Assembly (NCBI GenBank): GCA_950295325.1
Contig: OX485806.1
Location: forward strand, 46,433,169 to 46,497,168
DNA from: Polytrichum commune
Lineage: Eukaryota; Streptophyta; Polytrichopsida; Polytrichales; Polytrichaceae
Length of the DNA stretch: 64,000 nucleotides
Direction: 5' to 3'
In this document: positions 55,966-64,000 of the stretch, piece by piece
How positions within the stretch are numbered: the first letter of the stretch is position 1
Layout: the number at the start of each line of letters is the position of its first letter
The notes under the pieces: generated by a model
Seen by the model: only the letters and a program-made list of their open reading frames with translations
What the model was told of the DNA's origin: nothing
Database searches by the model: none
Made by a program: the position numbers and the translations under genes

Positions 55966-56938
55966 TGTCGCGCACCTCTCCATGAGGAGTGGTCGAAACA
56001 CCATGGGCACAAGGGGGACCCCGGAGTGACACTCGGGACTTGTGGCGCCGTTGGTGAGAGGGCCCAAGTGATCCTAGTGTGGGTGAGGTCCCCGGGCGTT
56101 GGGAACGCCTCCCATCCACGAAGACTAGGAGGCACAAGGGTAAGGCCATGAGCTATGCGTAGCTCATGGCGTGGTGATTCTAGAATGCTCAAGAACACCT
56201 CAATCGGAGGTGTGAGCTAGGAGTTATGGCCATTTGAGTGGGGCGCTGTCCCAGGACAGCGCCCTGCTACAGCAGTGCCTGGGAGTGATTCCCGGGACTG
56301 CCAAGGTTCAAACAGGCATAACTTCCTCACCACTTGCCCAAATGGGGCAAGTGAGGAGTCCATCGGCATCTACGTGAAGCGTAGATGAAGATGGAGTGGT
56401 TGGTTGCTGGAATCAGATATCATACAAGGAAGTTATGATGGTCTGAAGCTGCTGGGGGGTTCTAGGCCCAGCGGCTAAGGGAAAATGTCCACTTGGCCCC
56501 AACTCTTGGTAGAGAGACAAGAGGTTGGTTGACGGTGGGGTAGGGGCCCCGCGTGAAGTCCTAGAGGCTTATATGGGTGAGGTGGTGTGGCCTCACCCAC
56601 CCGAGGCCGAACGGCACGGCCTCCATGGGCATTGGCCCATTGTAAGGCCATAGTTGCCTAGTATGGTTCGGGTTGTTGTAGTGTTGCTCCGGCAACGCGA
56701 TGATCAACATAGGATTGGACTTCCATGGATGGAAGTCCACATTGGGGAAATGGGTTACCGATTAAGGGGTGAGTCCCGAAAGCAAAGTAGGAGGGTTGGT
56801 TCCCTCCTATGAACTATTGGTCCGGGGTAAGAGGAGCTATCCATTAGCATGGCGGAATGCGAAGGGTTAGCGACTCGTAACCTTTGCTAGAATTGAAAAT
56901 TGGCAAGATTATTAAGGGACCTAGCAAGGGTTGCGACA
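55966..56938 (+). mobile_element. 3' LTR, family C (right arm)
   Basis: Starts TGTCGCGCACC and ends GGGTTGCGACA (973 bp), with a polypurine tract immediately upstream. This copy shows the native orientation of the family: plus-strand pol, then polypurine tract, then LTR. It abuts a D-like LTR fragment at 56939. Confidence 0.88.
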
Positions 56939-57395
56939 AACCTTGTGTAATCACCAACTTCTCACCCTGCAACCCGATGCGGCAGAGCTCTGCGCTCCCG
57001 CCGCCACACTCTCTTCTGCTGCCTCCGAACCTCCTTGCACAACCGCTAGCACAGTCTTCCGAGGAGCCGGAAAACTCTAGGGCCCGGTGGACACCTGGAC
57101 CCCCATCCCAAAACGAACAGAGTCCTAACACTAAACGACCAATACTCTTCTTACACACACCACATCCCTACCTTAAAGCCGTTTGAGCATGGCATCCCTT
57201 AACTCTAACCAACTTAATTAACTAATTTTTACTTTTCGCACTTAATAACTCAAGCCAATAGCTTAACAAAACAATAGTCTAACAAGGGAAACAACAACCC
57301 CATCTAATCCTCAACTGACTCAAGACATCCTGATTCTTATGTTTTAGTGTTTTATAAAGTTCAACATGAATTGTGAGAATGAATTCGGGCTCACA
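56939..57395 (-). mobile_element. LTR D-like fragment
   Basis: On the minus strand it starts TGTGAGCCCGAATTC at 57395, then 'aaaacactaaaac' and 'gagtattggtcgttt', echoing the D LTR start at 7183 and its 'agtattgttcgtttta' near 7455. It interrupts the RT region of element A copy 2 and is itself truncated by LTR C at 56938. Confidence 0.55.
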
Positions 57396-57820
57396 CTCCC
57401 CATTGGAAAGTTCGATTAGCCTTGTTGCCAAGAGCTCTCGGCAGCAAGCCTGAACGCCAATCCACTCGGAAACACTGAGCCTATTAGGTCTTCAAAAAAT
57501 AGGATGGTCGTCCTCCAACTGAATGTGGATGGGTTTTCCTTTATAACATTCAAGAATTTGAAGGCTGATAACAAAACACGTACAGTACGACTGAATAAAT
57601 GCTCAAACTTTCCGTCCTTCAGCACCAATGAGATAAGGGCTAATTATCAAACTTTGTGGTCTCCCTCTCCACAAAAGGGAAGCCACCTAGTGTTGGCCTG
57701 GACTATAATTGCTATTAAGAGGAGAGGTCATTAACCATGCCTCCAACCTTTGTGCTAGTAATAAAGTCCATCCCCTCTTCATCACCACCAATATGTGATG
57801 ATGAAGCCACCAACGGAGGT
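57396..57820 (-). pseudogene. Element A copy 2: linker and N-terminal reverse transcriptase
   Basis: Minus-strand frames read ERETTKFDN and then YKGKPIHIQLEDDHPIF followed by VSEWIGVQACCRELLATRLI, matching the start of RT in copy 1 (KPVRIQLEDDHPIF, QTRCQELLAVELIELSNGE). The part before it (GGDEEGMDFITSTKVGGMV) aligns with the linker end of copy 1. At 57395 the frame is cut by the D-like LTR right after LSNGE. Stops and frameshifts are numerous. Confidence 0.75.
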
Positions 57821-59105
57821 TGTGAGCCCAAATTGGTGCACACATGTTAAGTTGATCCTGCAAAGTCGTTTTGATTTGATTTTGAAATTCTTTTAGTTAC
57901 TTGAAAACTTAAAAAAAATGCAAGGATGGGTTTTGGTTTGGAGTTGAGTTTTACTGCGAGTTTAAGTGTTTTGATAGGTTGGGTGTGAGTGTGTTTAATG
58001 AGGGAGAATGAAAGTGTGGAGTGGGACTTGTCGTGAGGTGAGAGCGGGGTTAAATGTTTAGATTAGGCTAGGGTATGTTAGAATTAGAGTGAAAGGATGT
58101 CCAAATAGGGCTCGCTCGGTGTTCATTGTGGGACAAGGTCACTGTGGCCTAGTTTTACCGGGTCCAGGGGTATCCAAAAGGTTTCAGTGGCCGCTGCCGG
58201 GTCTCTTCTACACAATGCCGCAACCAGGAGGGTTGCGGCAACCGGAACACACAAGGGAGTCTTGCTGACCGGCTTGCAGGCACCTCCGCAAGGAGGAGAA
58301 GGGGGACCAGCCAAGAAGCGAGGAGGTTTACGGCAAGGAGGCGAGCAATGCTGGGGAGTTGGGACCTGAATGAAGCCACATCGATGCTCTAGTGGATGGG
58401 GAGGGTGGAAGATTGACTGTGAGTGAGGGGAGATTGCTGGAATCGCCACCTCTCGGTTGAAGCTCAGAATTCTAGCTGCCTGATTCGAATTCGGAGTTGG
58501 AATTGATCGCAAGAACAATAAAATCACCACTGGGATTCAACTGTGTGGCTCAGAGAGGGAGATCCAGCTCCGTAGCACAGACAGTTAACCACCTGCCGGC
58601 AGAGAGCCCGGTGACTGGCGTTGACGGGCCGGGCTTGATGCAAACAACGCAGGTTCTACGAATACAGTGGACTACTGAAGCCGGGTACCGAGGCTCATAA
58701 GGAGCAGAAGGGGAAGGCCCATGGGCTAGTTGGGGTGTGTATGGGATTAGGCAGGGATAAGTGGGATTAGGCTTAGTTAGACGGTAGTTAGTAAGGGTTT
58801 AGGACCGGTCCTTAGTGGGGCCTTGGTTCTTGAGTCTGATATGTGGCACAAATGGTTGCAAAACATTGAATCTAAGCTAGGTGTGATAGGGTAGTGAGTG
58901 GGTTAGTGGGTAAGGAGATGTGAATGGGAAGAGAAAAAAAATTCTTAATGTTTGTACTTTGTACTAAGAAATGGAAGGGATGATTTGGTGGGATATCTCG
59001 TGAACTTCACACATGTCAAGGGTTCAGTGGACATTTAGCAGTGAATGTGGGCTCTAAGCTTCCACCCGGATTACGACGCTTAAGGGTGGGGGTTTAGGCC
59101 TCACA
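57821..59105 (+). mobile_element. Solo LTR, family D, inside element A copy 2
   Basis: Starts TGTGAGCCCAAATTGGTG and ends GGTTTAGGCCTCACA (1,285 bp), with the perfect 5-bp repeat GAGGT at 57816-57820 and 59106-59110. It splits the linker between methyltransferase and RT. Short open frames within it on both strands look non-coding. Confidence 0.92.
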
Positions 59106-59399
59106 GAGGTGAAGAAGCCAAAGCAGTATAAACTCGTTGAAATCGAAGCTCCTTCATCACCTGCTGTTCAAATCAAAAGATTCGTTCGGCTTCTTCAACC
59201 ATTCTCTATGGATGTGGACCGATGTGCCCCTGACCAGAGTCCTCGGCCCCAAGAGACAACAACTGGTCATCATGATGTTGTTGCAATCTAAGGCATAAAT
59301 TAACAGTCCATACCATGGTATGAAGATCTACGGCTTGGCCCAACACGAAGCGTCGTTGGCCCTCAGAAAAGCCAAGAGCTATGTCACGGTATGCGGCGT
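59106..59399 (-). pseudogene. Element A copy 2: methyltransferase motif X and linker
   Basis: The minus strand reads LALGFSEGQRRFVLGQAVDL and HTMVW (motif X), then DDQLLSLGAEDSGQG and FEQQVMKELRFQRVYTALA. The same blocks follow motif X in copy 1 (GQRHFLLGQAMNL, DDQLLPLRAENNGQG, FRAQRVFSALA). The linker is thus shared by both copies. The stretch is separated from the rest of the methyltransferase by the solo LTR at about 59400-59838. Confidence 0.78.
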
Positions 59400-59838
59400 C
59401 GGCGGCCGCTCCTTATCCATTGGGCTTCATCCATTTAGAGTTGGATGGATGAACCTTAGTTTTGGGAAGTGAGGCTCCTAAGTGAGGAGCCTCCTCCTTG
59501 GCTTGGCATTCTTGCCAAGTCAAGTCTTGTGAGTGAGTGTGTGGAGAGAGCTTGTGTGAAGTGAAGATTGCATGTTGTTGCAATAAATCTTGAATTTTTC
59601 TCCCCATACTTACACTCTTGGATTCTCCTGTGGTGGAGTGAGAGATAGCTTGACTCATTGTGTGCATTTGAAGAGAGATGTAGAGCTCTTACAAGGGTTT
59701 GACTCTCTTCCTTCTCACTTGGCAAGAATTTGTCAAGATGTGTTGTTCATGTGTGACCTTGCTATGTTTTAGTGTTGTTTGTTAGTGGTGGTTGGTACTC
59801 GAGCTGCAGTGACACACAATCGGTATTTCCACGACGGC
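59400..59838 (+). mobile_element. Solo LTR related to element A, inserted in a methyltransferase gene
   Basis: This shares with the A LTRs, in the same strand order, 'gccaagtcaagtcttgtgagtg', 'gagagagcttgt', 'cactcttggattctcc', 'gtggagtgagagatagctt' and 'gactcattgtgtg'. It lies between motif IX (GTTA) and motif X of copy 2, in opposite orientation to that copy. Removing it rejoins the reading frame around GTT-Ala-Ala. Exact ends are uncertain by a few bases because the flank (CGGC) and LTR end are GC-rich and repetitive. Length is about 440 bp, similar to the 3' LTR of copy 1. Confidence 0.65.
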
Positions 59839-60991
59839 TGCGGTGGTGCCAGTGCAAAACTCCCGTTTGTCAGCCAATGGTTTGGTGTGAGCATCCCACA
59901 CCATATCCGGCCCTCGATCCCGGAATGCGAATGACTGTGGAAACGTCATAAAGGTGTGCAAAGCCCTCTGTGGTGCCCCCATTCTGGATACCAATGCCAA
60001 CGGGGGTAAATCATCTAGAACAACCGACAAAGAGGTCCGGTTTGGATCCAATATGTCATCCACCTTCTGATGAAAATGTGGAGGCACTTAAAAAAATGTT
60101 GCAGCTAAAGTGGATGACGATGCGAGGTTGGTCCAAATTCACCGAGGCCGGTGGGCATAAGAACCAAAGCTTGTGGCATCCACAAAAATGGGATCTCCAA
60201 GGTGTTGACAAACATAATGTTGGCCTTCCAAGACCTTGTCCCGAGAGTTTACCAACAAAGGTACATTCTTAAAGATATACCCAGGAGGGAAAGGTTGGTG
60301 GGCAAACCACCAGTGCATGAGCCGGATGAGGTCCCAAAATAGATTAGACTTGGGATCTTCTAAACCTCGGCCTGCCCTAGCACGTGAATGGCCTTGGCAT
60401 GGCCATCCCGCAATCACCATATCCACCGGACCCAAGTGTCGTAAGTTTGCTTCACTGATAAATGTAACATCACGGGGGAGACGTGAAAAACACCCACGAA
60501 TGATAATCGGGTATAACTGTTGTGGTTAAAATACCATAAATTGGTGAAAATGGTGACAAGCCACATATGTGGACACTTAAATGTTGTCCACATAGACATA
60601 CCGTCAAACCATGAAGCTAGCCTCCAACACGGCTGCCAATCTTATCCAATGCCCCCAAACACTTCCACCAAAATAATCCCCTTGTCCGGTGGGCGCCACA
60701 AAATGGGATGTGCCAACGCTGATGGGCTATCTGGTATGACCGGTATCGTAGAACCGAGAGAGAGGATAATGTCCTCACATCGCCGGAGTAGCTCTGTGAA
60801 ATTGCGCGAAGGAGCAAGAGCATTGGTGCGTCATGACTTTGAGGTGCCTTCTCCTGTTTATTCTCAACATTCCCCATAAATTCCAATGACTCCTCCAATA
60901 ATGCGGAACCATAGGGCAATGTGTCAATAAAAACACCACACCCAAAAACCATGGATAATGGTACTATGGGAGCGGCGGCCGCGAATGCCAC
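59839..60991 (-). pseudogene. Element A copy 2: DNMT3-like methyltransferase motifs I-IX
   Basis: Minus-strand fragments in order: motif I GIILVEVFGGIG (near 60680, then a frameshift and AAVLEAS, RYVYVDN), and motif IV DMVIAGWPCQGHSRARAG with intact catalytic Cys (about 60405). GLEDPKSNLFWDLIRLM follows. Motif VI FENV is mutated to FKNV. QHLGDPIFVDATSFGSYAH comes next, then KVDDILDPNRTSL, FAFRDRGPDMVWD and FCTGTTA. It retains the bases around motif IV that copy 1 lost. Stops and frameshifts fall mainly between motifs I and IV. The enzyme family assignment is the same as in copy 1. Confidence 0.85.
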
Positions 60992-62044
60992 ATGAATAAG
61001 TTCCCTTCGGCCACCCCCAGCCGACCAACCTGGTTGGATTCACGCCTTTTCAGTCCATATGTCCAAACTAAAATTGAGAGGATAAAGTGTTTGTTGACCA
61101 ACTAAAATGTCATAGTTGGTCACCTTTGTTACTGCACACCTAATAAAAAGAGGTGCGGGTGGATCTCCACGCTTCATTCGGAAGCTAAACTGTAGTGGCT
61201 CCCGAGTATAACCAGTGGCCCGCTCCACGTGGCCAATGGATGTAATGATGGTAAATGAATAGGGAGCCAAGTTGTCGGCCGCCAACCACAATTCCTACGC
61301 AAGTTTTTTGCCGAAAATAACAGGTTTTGCCCTCGAATCCATCATTCACATACTAGGTAGCCCCCAGCCCGAGTGACCACCAAAATGCTGGAATCATTCA
61401 CCATATGTACAACGCCAGGTCGAATGCCTCGACAGTCGCAAGCATTTCAAGCAACTACATTTGAGAGATAAGCTGCGCCCGCGGAGGTTGCTGAATCATA
61501 AGATGATGTTGGCTCTTGGCCATCCGAGGCGTGTGTGTCAAAAGATGCAATGGCCTCTGCTACAAGCCTTGCTCGCCGTCTAGCCGTTTCCTCAAGATCT
61601 TATGTGGTAGGAAGGTCAGCGGTGGCTTGAGCCACGGTCTAAGAAAACCGGGGTGCCTTTCCTACCAAAATCCTACATGTTAGGTGAAAAACCTTAGCTG
61701 CTTGGATGCTGGATGACGACCACTCCATTGTTGTGAACAAAGGTGTGTGCAACACTTTAGATGCCAAAGTGTGCAACACGTCGGTCGCCAGATTCAAAGC
61801 CTTTAAGCTTAAATTATGACCATTGACAAATTGGACAACATCCGCCAATCCAAAAAACAATGGTAGACGGGTCTGGCCAATCTGATCCGCGAGACCATTG
61901 TTCCGAGCTCGTAAGGTGTTCCCTAACTCCCTTGTGGTCGAAGGCATGGCTTGTGACATGAATTGAGCACGTGTCACTGCTGTGGAACTCACCACTTCTT
62001 TTGAGGCTCCGAACATATAATAATCCGGAGTGGAAGAACTAGCC
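60992..62044 (-). pseudogene. Element A copy 2: Gag linker and protease
   Basis: Contains MFGASKEVVSSTAVTRAQ, LADQIGQTRLPLFFGLADVV and KVLHTPLF (matching copy 1 MFGASREVVAAAS, VGQARLPLSFGLVDT, KILHMPIF). The protease active site is MDSRAKPVIFGK, with the catalytic Gly changed to Arg, then HVERATGYTREPLQFSF and TNYDILVGQQTLYPL. Frameshifts separate these blocks. Confidence 0.82.
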
Positions 62045-63450
62045 TTATCTTCGCAACAAGACGGTGAGTCTTAGATTTGGTCGGATGACGCCAAATTTTT
62101 GAACCTCTTCTCCAAGGCTCCAATCTTTGCTTCTAACGCCTTTTCTTGTTTGAAATAATAACGTTTCTCTGGATGGAGGGTGAAGCAGTTCTCCACCGTG
62201 TGATTCTTTGGACCATAATGAAAACATTTCAACTGCTTGGGTAAATGATTACCCGGCCCCTTCGTCAAATCCTTAGCAGGAAAAACTGGTTTCCGCTTCG
62301 GATTACCTATAGTCTAGGCCTGCCTTGGCTTTGAAGAAAAATCCTTCTTAGTGTGGTCCGCTTGCCCATAAGACCAACAATACAAGGTCTTGTCCACCTC
62401 TACCATTGCCAATTCCGCAGCCGCAACCGGAACCTTCCGGGATTTGCTAGAATCCACTAGCAAGGACACCAAATTAGTGGCATCGTGTTGAGCTCCACAA
62501 CGGCGAAGACCTCTGTAAGTGTCACCTTACCAATATAATCCATGATGATTTTGGAAAGAGCTAAGTCAATGAGGCGTTTGTTAATTTTTGACAAAAAGAC
62601 CTTCACCAATTGGTTTTCCGCTAAAAAAACCTCCATATTCCCCGGAAAATCTTGCCAACATCGTGTACATGGTACAAGGTGTGTCCTCTTTCTTCCACTA
62701 GAAGTCTTGGATCCGCTGCATTTGATCCTAGCGGAAACCTTCATATTCCTCCTCCAAATGAAGATGGAATTCTTGCAGAGGATCAAAATCAAGCAGAGCC
62801 CCTAAAGAGGCTAGTGCCGCTTGTGTAGCTTGGGCATAGCGGGAGAATGAGAAGATTAGGCTCGATGTACTCGTAGATGCAGAAGTACGATTTTTTCCTT
62901 AGGTTCACTAAGAAAGGCTCCCTCCACGTCCACTACAAAGATGTTTTCCGCTTGCTTTACCTTCACCACAAGAAGGGCTAATAAACTAGAAGTTGTACCA
63001 TCTTTCAATGCGGAAACCAACTCCATCCGAGGTTTTTAATAACGCTCCACTTGGCATAGCTGCATCCAATTAGCGTATTTTCATTGCTCATAAGTGTGGA
63101 GAGCTTTGTACTTCAAATGTTGGGGCAAAAACTCGCACACATAATAGTCATTAAAACTGATATTGCATTGACGTTTCTTTCGCATCCACATCCTAAACCA
63201 AATTTTCCAGTCTTGAAGGAAAATGGTCCCTGCTCGATCGGAAAACCGGTCTTGGACTCCACTTCGTATCTCTTCCTCCATCTCGTCAAAGGTCCTTATC
63301 CAAAGGTTGTGAAACCGAGTGGCAGTCTCCTACGCCGAAGTAGGTTGAAAAGCCTCGTCGAGTGCTACCACTGGTTCAACCACCGAAAGGGCTTATGATC
63401 AACCTTCCAATGCTCTTGGAGATGATGAATGATAATGTTGGCTCCGAATC
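62045..63450 (-). pseudogene. Element A copy 2: Gag
   Basis: Blocks match copy 1 in order: EAFQPTSA, FDEMEEEIRSGVQDRFSDRA, LQDWKIWFRMWMRKKRQ, CEFLPQHLKYKALHTYEQ, ELVSALKDGT, ENQLVKVFLSKINKRLIDLA, then two zinc knuckles CWSYGQADHTKKD and CFHYGPKNHTVENC, and FTLHPEKR. In both knuckles the second Cys is Tyr, a G-to-A change each. The Gag start is not clear; similarity begins near 63450. Confidence 0.82.
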
Positions 63451-63888
63451 GTAACCATAAATTCACAATGAATATGGTGACTGAAGCCAACAACCTACAC
63501 TACTCTGCACCTGTAATCACCACCAATCTTATGGTCTACTGGTCATTACTCCAGCCTCAACATGAGGGAATACAAACACTGCCTACTTGGTGCAAACACA
63601 AGGGTCCCGTTAGTCATCACTCCAACCTCACCCCCACAATACCCTATTACAATACAAAATGGGGCAATGCTGGCAACGTCAAATAACACAGCCCGCGACG
63701 AGGAAAGGTGCCACAACGAAATACGGAAAACAATGCAAATACAACAGTGGATCATCTTCCCCAAACAACAAATAAACAAAATTCAAATTGACCGCGCCCA
63801 ACCGGCACTCGCCTGCGGGTGGTGGTCAAACGTGAGATACCCGTATTGTTGTGGGAAAGAATGAACACATAAGCACATCTCTCATATT
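63451..63888. other. Probable leader of element A copy 2; no clear feature
   Basis: No coding similarity and no convincing match to the copy 1 leader or LTR. GC content is a little higher than elsewhere. Open frames on both strands here look like chance. Confidence 0.35.
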
Positions 63889-64000
63889 CACTACAACAAA
63901 AAAATTCCCTCCCACAACAATCCCTCAGAGTCTGTGTTGCTAAACATAATTCTACCTTAACAATGATGTTGTTAAGTCGAATGATGATTCCATGTGCCAT
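63889..64000 (+). mobile_element. Candidate CACTA-type terminus running off the window
   Basis: CACTACAACAAAAAAATTCCC is the typical start of plant CACTA elements, and the following 'aacaatgatgttgttaag' has subterminal-repeat character. A 12-base inverted repeat (63845-63856 with 63910-63921) straddles the point. The other end would lie beyond the window, so this is only a candidate. Confidence 0.3.

Larger units (their letters stand above)
48682..56938. repeat. Large inverted repeat, arms of about 2.5 kb
   Basis: 48682-51148 is the reverse complement of 54434-56938 along its whole length, with only scattered differences by eye. Each arm holds the same parts of chromovirus C: integrase C-terminus, chromodomain region, 3' untranslated part, polypurine tract and 3' LTR. 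The spacer 51149-54433 holds two B LTR copies plus about 146 bp of extra C pol sequence on the right side. Confidence 0.85.
57396..63450 (-). mobile_element. Element A copy 2 (degraded, minus strand)
   Basis: Reading the minus strand from about 63450: Gag (to 62045), linker, protease (about 61345), methyltransferase (60990 to 59290, broken by a solo LTR), linker, and the start of RT (57760-57396). A D solo LTR interrupts it too. Order and sequence match copy 1, including the methyltransferase between PR and RT. Many stops and frameshifts mark it as older. RT core, RNase H, integrase and PHD finger are absent, cut off at 57395. Neither LTR was found with confidence. Confidence 0.88.

Noticed and set aside
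55682-56149. A 155-codon frame and similar ones at 49452-49937 and 5303-5626
   Set aside because: All lie inside or next to LTR C copies; they are shadows of a GC-rich LTR and are not conserved as protein beyond the DNA similarity.
57504-57734. Plus-strand frame resembling the antisense frame of RT
   Set aside because: The resemblance arises because both are reverse readings of the RT N-terminus in the two A copies; the real coding strand here is minus.
1-64000. CRISPR arrays, bacterial operons, tRNA or rRNA genes
   Set aside because: No regularly spaced direct repeats with unique spacers, no ribosome-binding-site-led gene clusters and no recognisable tRNA or rRNA sequence were found; the content is plant transposable elements.

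Overview
Organism. The window is plant nuclear DNA. It carries Ty3/gypsy LTR retrotransposons (one a chromovirus), a CACTA (En/Spm) transposase remnant, solo LTRs with 5-bp target duplications and foldback elements. I find no intact host gene, rRNA or tRNA. Such repeat-dominated, nested DNA suggests a large land-plant genome. The captured methyltransferase is DNMT3-like rather than DRM-like, which would suit a fern, lycophyte or gymnosperm better than an angiosperm, but that is inference. Layout. 1-6.6 kb: AT-rich DNA without a recognisable gene, a 136-bp tandem repeat and a solo LTR (family C, 4512-5486). 6.66-28.6 kb: a four-level nest. Gypsy element F (gag near 6.7-7.0 kb, zinc knuckle and integrase at 26.8-28.6 kb) is split by element E (7027-26792, duplication AGTTG). 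E holds a solo LTR D (7183-8920) and element B (9551-23719, duplication TACTA). The long LTR of B is split by element A (10489-19908). 30.7-33.4 kb: a solo LTR of B (duplication AGTAT). 33.7-41 kb: a partial LTR C, a minisatellite and foldbacks. 41.2-45.1 kb: CACTA transposase remnant on the minus strand. 46.9-47.3 kb: MITE-like element made of 41-bp palindromic units. 48.7-56.9 kb: a large inverted repeat whose arms are 3' ends of chromovirus C around two B LTR copies. 57.4-63.45 kb: a second, older copy of element A on the minus strand, broken by a D solo LTR and by a solo LTR related to its own family. How the genes work together. The key object is element A. It was evidently one long reading frame of about 2,400 codons: Gag with two zinc knuckles, aspartic protease, a DNMT3-like C5-cytosine methyltransferase, reverse transcriptase, RNase H, integrase and a C-terminal PHD finger. 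The methyltransferase lies between protease and reverse transcriptase. The PHD finger sits at the integrase end, where chromoviruses carry a chromodomain. The second copy keeps the Gag-protease-methyltransferase-RT order, so the methyltransferase belongs to the family and is not a one-off capture. Methyltransferase-bearing retrotransposons are known from dinoflagellates and charophyte algae; a DNMT plus PHD gypsy element in a land-plant-like genome appears to be the novel system here. Both copies are dead (stops, frameshifts, insertions), but the two LTR segments of the first copy differ at only about 8 of 397 positions by eye, so the insertion is fairly young.
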